In this document: positions 1-10,861 of the stretch, piece by piece
Layout: each line of letters starts with the position of its first letter
Position numbering within the stretch: the stretch's first letter is position 1
Assembly (NCBI RefSeq): GCF_023278565.1
Contig: NC_064677.1
Location: 2,542,001-2,606,000 of the forward strand
DNA: 64,000 nt
Source of the DNA: Colletotrichum lupini
Lineage: Eukaryota > Ascomycota > Sordariomycetes > Glomerellales > Glomerellaceae
Direction of reading: 5' to 3'
Position numbers and translations under genes: made by a program
Notes under the pieces: model-generated
Databases searched by the model: none
What the model was told of the DNA's origin: nothing
The model's input: the letters and a program-made list of their open reading frames with translations, nothing else

Positions 1-712
1 ATGTCGCGGATCTGGCGCTCGATATCGCGGGGCTGGTCTCCGACTGGCACTCTAGTCAGACCTGGCAAATCGACCAGGGTGAGGGTAAGAACGTTCGGGG
101 AGTAAACTCTCAAGTTGATGGGAGCGGGTGAAATGCCGGCGTTGCGGCCGACCTTGGCCTCCGTTTCTCTGCTAATCTCATCGCGAATCTTGTTGAAGTC
201 GTAGAATTTTTGGCCAGGGATATGGAGGAATTCGCCCCATTCGTCGGCGTTGGCCGCCTTGTCGGTGCTGTTTTCCACCTCCTCGACGCCATTCTGTGAA
301 GTCGCGGGACGGTTGATGAGTTGCAGGACGAGGGGTCGACGGGTGCAGATGCCAGAGCCTCGGGGCAAGCTGAAAGGATCAAAGTTGTTAGATGCCTCGA
401 GGGCTGGAAGACATGTGATGGCGGGGCCGGGTGGTGGTTGTCACACTCACAAGTCTCTTCCTACGATGTTCTCCAAGACGGAACTCTTACCGCTAGACTG
501 GCTACCGACGACGACGATTTGAGGGAGATCGATAGGGTTGGTGACGCCAACTGTTGTGAAGACATCCTGAAGCTTGTTCACGAGGCTGAGGGGCAGCGCA
601 TAGTTAGCTTCCAAAGTGCATCGAGGGGTCGAGAGGTGTTGCTGGGTGTCACGTACGTGATCAAGGCGGGATCCGAGATACCACCTTGGCTGGAAGCGGG
701 GGGCGCGCTCAT
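1..712 (-). CDS. vps1: Dynamin-like GTPase VPS1 (5' part; C-terminus beyond window)
   Basis: Large GTPase of the dynamin superfamily. In fungi Vps1 acts at the Golgi, endosome, vacuole and peroxisome in membrane fission. Three exons are read on the minus strand: 712-657 (start [11 protein letters not shown]), 585-451 and 369 to beyond base 1. The introns (656-586, 450-370) have GTACGT and GTGAGT donors and CAG acceptors and join phases exactly. Exon 2 carries the G1/P-loop GSQSSGKSS, and exon 3 gives [18 protein letters not shown] (switch I region) and [14 protein letters not shown] (G3, DLPG). The start gives the short N-terminus expected for Vps1, with the G domain beginning at once. The middle, GED and most of the stalk lie outside the window. 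The family call is very secure; Vps1 rather than Dnm1 rests on the N-terminal sequence. Confidence 0.93.
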
Positions 713-3234
713 TGTTGCGATGCGGCGTGGGACTTTGGGGAGATGCGGTGGTCGTGTGTTGGGCAGAGGAGAGGGTCGAGTCGAGGACAGACTTCTTTGT
801 CGAGAGTAGTGTCGCAGATGGCTCCTGAATCGCAATACGTGGAAGCTCCCGGAAAGGGGGGTTGGGGTTCGAGAAGGAGGTGAGGAAGAGGGCGGGAGCG
901 CAGAACAAGTCGAGGGCAGTCGTTGTACCACCTTTGTGTCGGCGTCGACGGGTATGTATATCAGCAAAGATGCGAGGTATCGTGCAAGTTGCAAGTTTGC
1001 AGGTGTTTTGGTTGAGGGATGGTGGGAGGCGGACGTCGCAAGCACCGGGCCCAGATCACAGATGTCAAGAGCCTATCCGTACTTGGTACACACGTTGTTG
1101 CTGCTGCTGTCCCTAGACTGAGAGTCCTGTAGGTGTGCCTAGGATCCCTGACGCACCAGCCACATGCGTCCGGTCCCCACCGGTGTCGTAGCCCCCTGTC
1201 ACTCTGCCTACAACCAAAGGCGCAGCGAAACAGCATTTGGCGGGGCGTTGGGCTGGCAGGCGACCTCCCACTTCTCCCACTTGGGCACAGGTGTCACACG
1301 TGACGGGCTGGCCTTAGGAAGGTAGTGTACACGGCTACGCACACCGAGGACAGCTCCTGACACACCTTGGTCTCTTGGGAAGCACACCTTGGGTACGCCG
1401 TACACCGCACTTCTCACACCTTTAGACATTTTGGAACAAAATGTAGGTGCCTAAGCGTACGTCACTTGTGCCACGCAAGTGCCAGACGAGTAGCATTTGC
1501 AATGATGTTTACGCCGGCGAGTAACATGGATTGCAATACGTAAGTCTAGAGATGCTCAGAATTTAGTCACCTTCAACCAGTCGTTGCTCGTCTTGTTCCT
1601 CTGATTACCTATTTCCTCCTGCCTGTCTGCTCAAGCAATGTCTGAAACCTAAGTTTTTCCGACACACCAAAGAATACATGCACCTCGGCATAAGCTGACT
1701 GTGAACAAAGGGCAATATGTACCTCCAAAATCCAGTTCAACTGACAAAAAAGTAAAAGTGTCTACTGGCGCTTCCCTGGGAGCTTTGCTGTAGTCTATTG
1801 CCTGGCAATTTAGGTAGGCTTGAATCAACCCTCAGTCTTCTGCAGCTGGACGCAAGATACTGCAGCAAGTTGCATACCACCTGGACAAGGGTTCGTTGCT
1901 TCAACGCCCGGACCGAAAAGACGAATGGCGATAAGGAACCGGTGAAGAGCTGGGCCAGGGCACTTCCACGAGGCGTTGATGCGTTGGAGACTTTCTGGCA
2001 GCTGAGGTGCGTTTAAGTGGCCGGCAGTGCGACATGCAACCTCGATCAAGACGGCTGACGGCAGACTGCATGTTCGTCCACACTTTCGATATGGACAATG
2101 CCTTGTGCCGAGACACTTTGAAAGATGAACGTCTCGTCATATTGACGACAGCAACTGGTGTAATTTGGGAACGTCTCGCAAAGTGTATGACTGTCAATGT
2201 TCTTCAGGTACCACCGCTGGAAGGTAAGTAAGGTAACCTACGGAATACCGGTACATAACTTCTGCTCTCTCTCGGAGATATCCACCGAGCCGACTGATAA
2301 GCTTCCCCAGCCATTTGTACTGACGCGAGAGAACGTTATAGATCATCTATTGTAAACCGCCCTTCTACTTCACTGATTCATGAGAGAGATACTAGCTAAG
2401 CATGTGACCCTCTCCCCCCTCTCAGTCTGGTCGTTTAAGGTAAGGTAAGGCGGGTTGAGATCCTTCTGGTGTTCTTGGGTGGTGTGTTAGTGAGCTTCAC
2501 TGTCCCAGGTTGCGTTTAGTGAGTCGTTCCTCCAACCACCCCAGCAAGCAGGTCATCCGTCTCCACCTTTGTGCGCAGAGACACTGCCGGGTGTCCAATC
2601 GAAAAGCATCCCGTCATCTGCCTGCCCGCTTGTCCCAGCGTTTGCCCAGTCAGGGTGCTGCAGCAGTGTGCCCCTGCTAGCCACGGGTCTCTCCTAGCCT
2701 ACGTAGCGACCTCTCCCGGCAAGTGAAGGCTGCGTCTGCAGAGGTACTGTGCTACCGAACACTTTACAGAGAAGGTACAGAGTGCTACCCATCACCGGGA
2801 TTGAGGTATTGGAACCTGGAAGGTAAGGAGACGTCTACTACCTATGACCTCTGCCATCTAGCAACCCCGACACCTGCATCCATGAACTCCAAACTTCAAA
2901 GCTTCACCTCCCATCTTACACTACCTTACGTCTCACGGCCTACGTTTCTCCCTCGCTCTCTCTTCCCTCCTCACGCACCTCCTCTCAGCTCCCAGACCTC
3001 GGCCTCCCATCTCACGCACCTCATCTGCTTCGCCTACTGCACCGTCCGCCCACAAGTCCGTCCGTCCGCATCCGCGTCCAGTCCGCACCACGACCCTCTC
3101 GCGAGCTATTCTGTAATTAAACGCCGGGCGACAAAGCACTCGCCACAACATTCCTACCATAACATAGGCGTCGCCGTCCCTTCCAAGATATCGACCGACC
3201 AGAGCAACCGCGGGGCCTTCCCGCGGTAACGTAG
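713..3234. other. Intergenic region upstream of VPS1 and the GID7-like gene
   Basis: About 2.5 kb with no supportable gene. It contains short GGTAAGG/TACC-type repeats near 2220-2240 and 2440-2452. From about 2880 to 3230 it is strongly CT-rich on the plus strand, as expected for the leader of the downstream gene. A stop-free frame at 2882-3229 begins with ATG and could be an upstream first exon of the GID7-like gene, but I cannot prove this. Confidence 0.6.
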
Positions 3235-5596
3235 GCCGACCTGGACCCCAACTACAATCCGAATTCCAATTCCCATCTTATTCCAGCCAACCAACAAGTG
3301 CCCACCCCGCCGCACCAGACATCCTCAACCGCAGTTCCGACCCAAGCCCCCGCGGCTTCCCGCCCCTCCTCTTCTGACGATTCTACAACTTCGAGCCACT
3401 ACCAAGCGACCGTCGTCCAACTCTCCTCGACTGTCTCCGAAGCGATAGCATCTCCCTCGGCGCCCCGTCAGGTCTTGGGCCGTAGACGAAGAGCTTCCGA
3501 CGCGGACCGGGGAGACTCTCCTACCTCGTCCGCGGCTGCCAGTCCAATCGGCTTACATCGTTCAAAACGCAGAAGAGGAGACTCCACCATGATCTCAGAC
3601 GGCGATGGAGCTGCCTCAAATGGAACGTCGAGGACGTACTCCAACGGCGCAACGACGGAAGCCCCACTGACTGCCTCCGCGACAAATGGTGCCCGCAAAG
3701 CCGCTGCCCTGAACGGGTCATCCCGTTCTGACAAGGAAGCTCAGACATCCGTTCCCTCAACCTACTATGGACATGATCGCGAGGAGGTCACCCGCATACT
3801 CATACAGGCTCTGTCCGACATGGGATACCAGGGTGCTGCCGAGAGCGTGAGCAAAGACAGCGGCTACGAGCTAGAGAGCCCGACGGTCGCCGCCTTTAGG
3901 AGCGCAGTCGTTAGCGGCGAGTGGGGTGAAGCCGAAGAGCTGCTTTTCGGAGCCGTCATGTCCGAAGATCGAAGCCAACCCGGGAATGGTCTCGTCTTAG
4001 CCCCTGGCTCTGACCGGAATGTCATGCGATTTTGGCTGCGGCAACAAAAGTTTCTCGAGTTGTTGGAGCAGCGAGATACCTCCCGGGCCCTGATGGTGCT
4101 GCGAACCGAACTGACGCCGCTATACCAAGATACTCAAAAGCTCCATTTCCTCTCCAGTCTTCTCATGTGCCAGTCAACAGAAGACTTGAAGGCCAAAGCC
4201 GAATGGGATGGTGCTCACGGCCAGTCGAGAAAGGTCCTGCTGTCTGAACTGTCCAGTGAGTATCACCGATGCCTATAGTGACGTATAGAGTGATTGACAA
4301 AAGGATAGAATGCATCTCGCCCTCGGTCATGCTGCCAGAGAATCGTCTTGCCGTTCTTCTACAGCAGGTGAAGCAGAGCCAAATAGACAGCTGCCTCTGG
4401 CATACAACCGCATCATCTCCTTCATTATACTCGGATCACTATTGTGAACGGAGTCACTTCCCTACTGACGTCGCGTTGGAGCTCACAGACTTGACTGGCG
4501 AAGTCTGGCAAGTTTTGTTCTCTCACGACGGCCAGCGACTGGCTGCTTGCGGAAGTGGCGAAGCTGTCGTCATCTGGGACTTGCCTTCTTTCTCAGTCTC
4601 TCAAATCTTGCGCCCGCATGCTCAGGGTGTCGGTGGTCTGTCCTGGAGCCCTGATGACTCCATGATCGTCACATGCTCACAGGACAAGTATGCCAGGCTG
4701 TGGGACACCACGGTGCGTAATCTCCATTCACCGAATTTCCCTCGATCCTGGTGCTAACAAATTCGTAGACTGGAGAGCTAGTTATGAAGCTCGAGCGATT
4801 TGAGGAGCCTGCGAGTGGCTGTGTGTGGGCGGCGGACAGCAAGACCTTTGTTACCGGATCTCTAGACAAGCAACACGGCTTACGTACGTGGAGTATCTCT
4901 GGCGAAATGATGTGCGAATGGGGCAAAAAGCATAGAGTTCAGGACATCTGTGGTTCTCCGGACGGTCACTGGCTCGTGGCTGTCGACGACGAACAGAAGA
5001 TCCACGTCTACAACGCCTTCACACGCGAGCTAGAGTACGAAATGGAGGTCAAGTCGCGACCGACATGCGTGAGTATTAGCGAAGACTCACAGCATTTGCT
5101 CCTTAACAAAAAGGATGGCGAGCTGCAACTGATAGATCTGGTAAACCGAACGTCGGTCCAGAAGTTCTTGGGTCACACTGGGGGCGACTTCATAATTCGG
5201 AGTGCCTTTGGCGGCGCGAACGAGAGCTTCGTTGTAAGCGGCAGTGAAGGTATGTGAAGAGTGGCTGAGTGTATGATGGCAGACACTGATAAACTGCATT
5301 TAGATGGAAACATCCTCATCTGGCACAAGATTAGCGGCGCTGCAGTGGAGAGACTCGAAGGGCATCAGCCTCGGACTAACGCTGTCGCCTGGAACCCCGC
5401 AGACCCTTGTATGCTGGCTTCATGTGGCGACGATGGCAAGGTCAAAATGTGAGTTTGCCATAAAAATCCTCGTTTATTATCGCTGACACCGCCCAGATGG
5501 TCGAATAAGACTCGGAGCACAGCTCTAAGATCATTACATAACGGCGCTTCTCGAAGTTCGAATGGCTGGAGAGATGAAGAGCGTGCCGAGGAATAG
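3235..5596 (+). CDS. CTLH/WD40 protein, GID7/WDR26 type (GID/CTLH ubiquitin ligase subunit)
   Basis: Probable WD40 subunit of the GID/CTLH E3 ligase, which degrades gluconeogenic enzymes when sugar returns. Five exons: up to 4255, 4309-4712, 4769-5249, 5304-5448, 5497-5596; all introns are GT-AG and phase-consistent. A Ser-rich N-terminus with a basic RRRR patch is followed by a LisH/CTLH-like helical region (YYGHDREEVTRILIQALSDMGY onward). Then comes the family signature ISPSVMLPENRLAVLLQQ, and WD repeats ending in WD/IW motifs such as DKYARLWDTT, DGNILIWHK and DDGKVKIW. From the first in-frame ATG (3589) the product is 598 residues. The frame is open back to 3235 without an ATG, so translation either starts at 3589 or a first exon lies upstream (for example 2882-3112 joined to 3319, which is in frame). 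The 5' end is therefore unresolved. Confidence 0.82.
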
Positions 5597-6313
5597 CAGA
5601 CTGCGGTGCGACTCAAGGCCGAGTAGAGCAGGTTCGGAATCGGAATGGAAATTAACCCCCTTTCATCAACGTACTATGGTGTCATGGCGCATTTTGGGCT
5701 GCGGTATAAGAGTAAGGTGACAGGAGCCGTTCGTGGATACCACCACGATTGGGTTGGCTCACTGAAATTAGAACGATCAATGTTGTATTACCGTCCCTAT
5801 TATTAAGACTGTCATCGTAGCGGTGCTGATTGCTGGCTTGCACAGTTCCTTGGTGCGAGCATTGTTCACTGTCATGGAACGAGGAAGCAGGCACTTGAAC
5901 CGCGCATAGTCAAGAATCTTGCCCTGCTTCTTTCCGCCATAAACGAGTGGCAAAATGGGTGGAAGGCAATCTCTCGTGTGCATGCCGAGCCTGGTCTGGA
6001 CAGAGGCAATTCTCGCGTATTTGTGGCAAAAGACTGCGGCAGCGACGTCAACCCGGGAAGGACCAGCCTTTTTAGCATCTTGCAAGTGCACACTGCCTGC
6101 TTGAGGCTTTGCTAGAAAGGAACTGTACCTTTCCCTCCAGTAACCCCCAACTACCACAGACTAACATCGCTCATTGACGTCCATCATCCATCTAACTCTA
6201 AACTTCTAGGAACCGTCCATTGTCTACCGTCTTGGTTACTTAGGTCTGTCATTTGACACTAGTTACATCATCGACCTTCCTCTTCAGATTGCATTATCCA
6301 CCCTCCGATCAAC
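5597..6313. other. Intergenic, 3' of the GID7-like gene and promoter of the PLAC8 gene
   Basis: No supportable gene. The last 200 bases are pyrimidine-rich on the plus strand, consistent with a leader for the gene starting at 6314. A 126-codon minus-strand frame at 5777-6157 has no recognisable domain. Confidence 0.6.
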
Positions 6314-7739
6314 ATGGATCGACCCAAAAACACGCGAGCATCTAGCAGCGCAGGGCAACGGAGGCGCGAGAACAATTCAACGGAGACAGTACAACGACGA
6401 GAGCCAGACAAACAGCCCATCATGGGACAGGTCCGATCGCACAATTGGCTGGCGAAGCAACGAGAGGTTACTACAGAAGCAGCGCTATGCCCATGCATGG
6501 TATATGCTCGTACCGCCGAGAGACTCGAGCGAGCTGCCTATGGCGAGGACCCCTTGACTCCGCCTTCAGGTGGTTGCAGCAGTCCATGTTGGTCTTGTTT
6601 CCTGAGCTCTCTGAGTAAGGAAACTCTTTGAAAAACCTTGTAGGCATTCCCTGACTGCTGCAGTGTGCAACTGGAGAAGGCCGCTCAGCAACCAACGTGG
6701 TGACATTCGGAACCGATATGCCATCACGGGTAGCACCGAGGACGACGAACTTCACGCCTGTGCCCACCCATTCTGGACTCTGATGGGGAATCACAATGAA
6801 GTCCTGGTGCGAGAGAAAATATGTAAAAAGTTTAACACTTACCCTTTCTCGCCAGGGCCTCCACCAGTTGAGATTCGTCGCTTCAAGCCTCAGCCCAACC
6901 ATCCGTATGAATCGCCCGCGCAGATGCAGATGAAGGAAAAGAGCCTACCGAGAATTGTCGAGTTACCTGAATCCGGTAGTTCAAAGGAGAGAGCAAAGCC
7001 ACAAAGTCCGCCGGCGAAGGCTACCCCGGAAGCCAGCTCCCAGCAATTGCCTCCTCCTACTAGCAACAAACACACTCCTGCGAGAACTCCGGACACCCAG
7101 CAAAGTCAGAGTCCGATTCTGGGTTCCCAAGATCCTCGCGTCACGGTGGCTGACTTCGCTGAGCCCCACCGGCTCAGTCAAGACCAAAAGAGGCCAGTTG
7201 GAAACAGACAGTTCCCGCATACTGTTCACAATGATCCTCTCTTTGGAATTGCCGAGGAGATTCATCCGCATACTGTCCACGAAGACCCAATAGTTCAAGT
7301 GGCTCGACGGCTCTCCCCTCATCAGATTAATATAGATCCCAAGACAGCGACACCGGCTGCCAGCCTCCCTCATAGCGTTCACCAGGATCCCACCGTCAAC
7401 GTAGCTGAAGAGCCAACGGAGCACACGGTACACAATGACTTGACAACCAAGACGGCCGCTCCTGTACACGATCACAGGCTTAGCCAGGATGTCATGGCGC
7501 CAGTCAGTACACGAGCAGTACCCCACAGCGTCCACGACGACCAAACGGTTAGTATGCAGGGCCAGACAGCTCCGCATGCTCTCAGCGGAGATCCCACGGT
7601 CAAGGTTGATGAGGGCGAACCAAAGCAACACGCAATGCAACCAAGCGCAGCGACTCCGGCACCCGAGAACCAGAAGCCGAACCCCCACCAGTTGGGAGAC
7701 ATTGGCCGTGCTTCGACAGCACCGGCCCCGCTACAATGA
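6314..7739 (+). CDS. PLAC8-domain protein with a C-terminal 17-residue repeat array
   Basis: Two exons, 6314-6614 and 6664-7739 (49-nt GT-AG intron), give 458 residues. The PLAC8 core runs from about residue 55: LCPCMVYARTAERL, then CSSPCWSCFLSS, then QRGDIRNRYAITGS. These match the family's CPC..GRT..RL, C-x3-C and R-x2-IR-x-RY-x-I-x-G elements. The following element, normally a cluster of Cys around CCxPC, reads DELHACAHPFWTL here, so most of those cysteines are replaced. After a Pro/Ser/Gln-rich linker the C-terminus holds nine tandem 17-residue units (see the repeat entry). PLAC8 proteins are usually small, membrane-associated and linked to metal handling or cell size; no function can be assigned to this extended form. 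A possible 57-nt in-frame intron near 6808-6864 (GTGCGA to CCAG) would remove 19 residues and leave the frame intact. Confidence 0.83.
7113..7622 (+). repeat. Tandem 51-bp coding repeat, nine exact-length units plus one degenerate
   Basis: Within the PLAC8 gene, units start every 51 bases at 7164, 7215, 7266, 7317, 7368, 7419, 7470, 7521 and 7572, with a weaker unit at 7113. The protein consensus is P-H-x-V-H-x-D-P-T-V-x-V-A followed by four variable residues (PHTVHNDP, PHTVHEDP, PHSVHQDP, PHSVHDDQ and so on). No unit differs in length. Codons for the same residues differ between units, so the array is old at the DNA level while the protein motif is retained. Confidence 0.9.
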
Positions 7740-8152
7740 TCGCGCAGTTGATGGCGTAGATTCGACTCCATCTCTGGGGGCGAATAGAAGGAAACGAAGA
7801 GAAAGAAACAAACCGTTGAATAGCCTTATGATTATAGTCCGTAGCCACGATCCTCGGAGGCGTTTTTCAACAGTCAATAACGAGTATCCCATATGCTCAT
7901 CAACGCCTCAGACCTTGTGCACTTGAATGAGGAGTGACATGATCCAAGTTTCCATATGATTAGGAACGACGAACCTCACGTCACTGCTTTGTCTGCCAGC
8001 CAGCCACCCAAGCTCCTCTATAAGTTTAGTAAACTAAGCAAGGATCAAGTCTGTCATCATCCAAAGCGCGGTCAACGCTGAGGAACCGTCAGTAAAGGTA
8101 GTCGAGTCCGTGTGTCCGGTTCGATTCGTAACTCATCAAGCTGAGGGCCACT
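7740..8152. other. Convergent intergenic spacer
   Basis: Between the plus-strand PLAC8 gene and the minus-strand hydrolase gene. Presumably it holds both 3' untranslated regions. I see no gene. Confidence 0.6.
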
Positions 8153-8986
8153 TCACCAACCGCTCTTGAGGCATTCTGCGAAGAACTTCATCAAGGGGAA
8201 CATCTCGTCCCGATCACGGGGCATGGCCACGTCCCTCCTCTTCCACTTGACGACCCTGACATCGAGGAACTCTTCCTTAACGGCATCAAAGGCGTCGTCG
8301 TCGAGCTGGAAAAGACACGCTTTCGTCTTGCACTTGCCCCGCGTGCTGACCGTGGGAACCATGGAGGGTGGCAGGGGACCGCCGATCGAGAGGACGCCCT
8401 TGAGGGTGTTTTCGTCAAAGTGGCTGTCATTCCTCTTGGGTTTGGATGCAGAGGAAGCAGCCGTGGGATCAGAGGACTCAGTCACGTCTACGACTTTTGG
8501 GCCGAGACGGAGCTGCGATGCGATGCCCAAGGCCAGGGACCCGCCTTGGCCGAAGCCGAAGAGGATGATGTCGCTGAGTTCCCAGCCGCAGCGGGCGACG
8601 AGGGTGTCGCGGATGAGGCGGTCTACGACGAGGGTTGAGGATTTGGAGAAGCCAGGGTCCGTGGCGAGGGCGTCTGTGGAGGGGTCGAAGGTGATGTCGT
8701 CGCCCCAGTGGAAGTGGCCGGAGGAGTTTGCGGAGGAGGTGGATGGCCCGTCATCGGGCAGCATGGACGGGGGTAGCGGGGAGGGACCGCGAAGGGAGAT
8801 GGAGAGGACGCCCGGGAGGGACATTGCGCGGGCGAAGGAGGCGAAGGGGACCTCGGAGTCGCCTAGGCCGTGGAAGAGGAGGAGGATTGCGGTGGTGGAT
8901 TCCGGGGGGTTTGGGAAGGCTAGGGTTAGGGGGAGGACTTTTTGGACTTGGGTGAAGTCTTCTGGGGTTGGGATCCGGGGAGGCAT
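8153..8986 (-). CDS. Phospholipase/carboxylesterase-fold alpha/beta hydrolase, probably catalytically altered
   Basis: Single exon, 277 residues, of the acyl-protein thioesterase/carboxylesterase type. The oxyanion-region motif LLFHGLGDSE is at about residues 36-45. The nucleophile elbow, normally G-x-S-x-G, reads FGFGQGG (143-149), with Gly146 where the Ser should be. The acid region (FQLDDDAFDAV, about 226-236) keeps Asp residues. The region that should hold the catalytic His reads DVAMPRDRDEMFPLM and contains none. The fold looks intact, so this is likely a non-catalytic family member or one using another chemistry. The start at 8986 is the first ATG of the frame. A long plus-strand frame over the same bases is a shadow of this gene. 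Confidence 0.82.
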   Translation of the reverse strand: MPPRIPTPEDFTQVQKVLPLTLAFPNPPESTTAILLLFHGLGDSEVPFASFARAMSLPGVLSISLRGPSPLPPSMLPDDGPSTSSANSSGHFHWGDDITFDPSTDALATDPGFSKSSTLVVDRLIRDTLVARCGWELSDIILFGFGQGGSLALGIASQLRLGPKVVDVTESSDPTAASSASKPKRNDSHFDENTLKGVLSIGGPLPPSMVPTVSTRGKCKTKACLFQLDDDAFDAVKEEFLDVRVVKWKRRDVAMPRDRDEMFPLMKFFAECLKSGW

Positions 8987-10861
8987 TTTTTTGGTTGTTG
9001 TCTAGGTTGTTGGCGTGAGTCTGGATTGTGGTCTTGGCGTTTGGGTTGAGTGTGAGTGGAAAGTCTGCGGTTTCTGAGAAACGTGATGCGTTGAGTAGTT
9101 GGGCGAGAGTACACCCTTGTTGTTCTGGACTTTTCTTTCGGCCGGTATTTGATAAATGGCGATGAGAAGGAATAAAGTCCGACAAGCCGCGTATGTTTAG
9201 TGTTTACGGGCTGGGTTGGCCTGGTGAAGTGTTGATCGCGTGAGGTGGGCAGGACTATGCGCGTGTGGATGGTTTGAGCAGTCAGGTCGGATGAGGTGAA
9301 GTTATCTCCAAGTGGGGCGGGACCTTCGGCTCCTCACACTGGGAGTTTGAACTTTGAACTCTCAGTGACACGAGCTTTTTTTCTTGCTCACGCAGTGGCG
9401 AGTGAGCGTTGTGTGAGTGGAGGAACAAGACGTAAATTAACAGGCAGAAAATAACCCAACCGCCGTCTCCACTTTTCCCCGACGAAATTCAAGCTTCAAA
9501 CGCCATGTGTGATAGATTAACAGTTTTCAGCCTCTCAATGCTTGCAATCACCGCAGGGCTGACTTTAATCACTTCCCTCCCGCCTACCCAATCTTTCTAG
9601 CCCACCGTATGTTTCCCGTGAGCGTGTAATATGGGGGGCAATAACCTTACAATCTATCCATAATTACTTTCTTCAGGGACTCATGCGGGACATTAAGTCT
9701 GGGGGAGAAGTTTAGATATTCATCTTTCTGATGGATTTGAAAGACCTAGCGGCTAAATCTGACCTTTAAACGCTCATAGCTGCTCTTCACACAGACACCA
9801 ATCTCATCTCTTCTTCTAGGTTCAGGCTGTCAAAAACATCAGTAAAACTCGTCTCAAGATTGACTTTTCCTCTCGCATGAGCGAGAGCCGCACTCCAGCA
9901 CCGCCGTCAGCCAACAACCTCAACCTCAACCTCCCTCAGAGCACTCCGTGCTGGCTGTCCTGCAATCTTCCCGCACAGTTCAGGCGGCGGTGGTTCCCTC
10001 GTGGCCAAGTGGTAGCGTGTTCGTCGCAGCAAAAGCACGCACAATGCTGCGCTGCGCCGGCTGACTCGAGGCCTTTTCTCGTGTCCTTCCCCCTCTCTCC
10101 AACTTCTGTACCTTACTCGTCGCCATCACATCATGAGACGACATGCAAGACGGCTAGGTGTGGAGGGGATGGCATTGAGGCTCAGCCTCCATACTGGGCA
10201 AGGAAGGCCCCGGCACCCGCGTTGGTGGACGTCTAGAGGGACGATCCACCAGTGTGGTTACCGCTTGCCGGATCTCCAGACTCCCTTTCTCTCCTCCAAT
10301 TTCCGTCTCTTTCGGATAGTTTTCTTCGCCGCAAGGCAGCGAAGGACCCGTTCTATGTTTGTACAAGATGATTGTCCATAGACCCCAGCACGGAATGATC
10401 TCACCCTGAAACGGCCTCCGCGCCCGCCGCCAGCCCTGCTTCCTCGCTCTTCTCTTTACCTCTTTCGAGGAAGAAGACGAGAAGCGGGAATCGTTACACG
10501 CTGACGAGAGTTGGTCACTTCCGACGGCGCCGCCGAACGTTCGTCCTGTGGCGTCAATGCTCTTCCATGGATGGAGAGACAACATTGAGATGAGCTTGTT
10601 AGGTGTAGGTAAGGCAGTGATGGAGGAAGGCCTACACTCGATCTATAAGATCGTCAGACATCCCGCCGGGCTGTTCGGATACCCAGCTCTTTCATCAACT
10701 CAATATCTCTTGCCTCAGTTCCAATACCTTCACTTTTTCTTTCTTCACAGCTGTGCTGTCGTTTCCAACAGACCCGTCTTTCGCTCAAGAAACATCTATA
10801 ATCAATTCCTTTCTATTATTACCCTTCTTTTCTTGTAAACAATTTTAAACACTGAGACAAA
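8987..10861. other. Intergenic region, divergent promoters
   Basis: Nearly 1.9 kb between the start of the hydrolase gene (minus) and a secreted-protein gene (plus). A 119-codon frame at 9877-10236 and a 143-codon minus frame at 10154-10585 have no domain, signal peptide or splice support. The final 150 bases are CT- and AT-rich and look like a promoter and leader for the gene at 10862. No RNA gene was seen. Confidence 0.55.

Noticed and set aside
6981..7688. 235-codon minus-strand frame opposite the PLAC8 repeats
   Set aside because: The repetitive sense coding explains the lack of antisense stops; the product has no features of a real protein.
8166..9005. 279-codon plus-strand frame over the hydrolase gene
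   Set aside because: It is antisense to a recognisable alpha/beta hydrolase frame, has no domain and reflects GC-biased third positions of the real gene.
10001..10030. tRNA-like string GTGGCCAAGTGGTAGCG
   Set aside because: Resembles a D arm, but no anticodon arm, T arm or acceptor pairing can be found around it.
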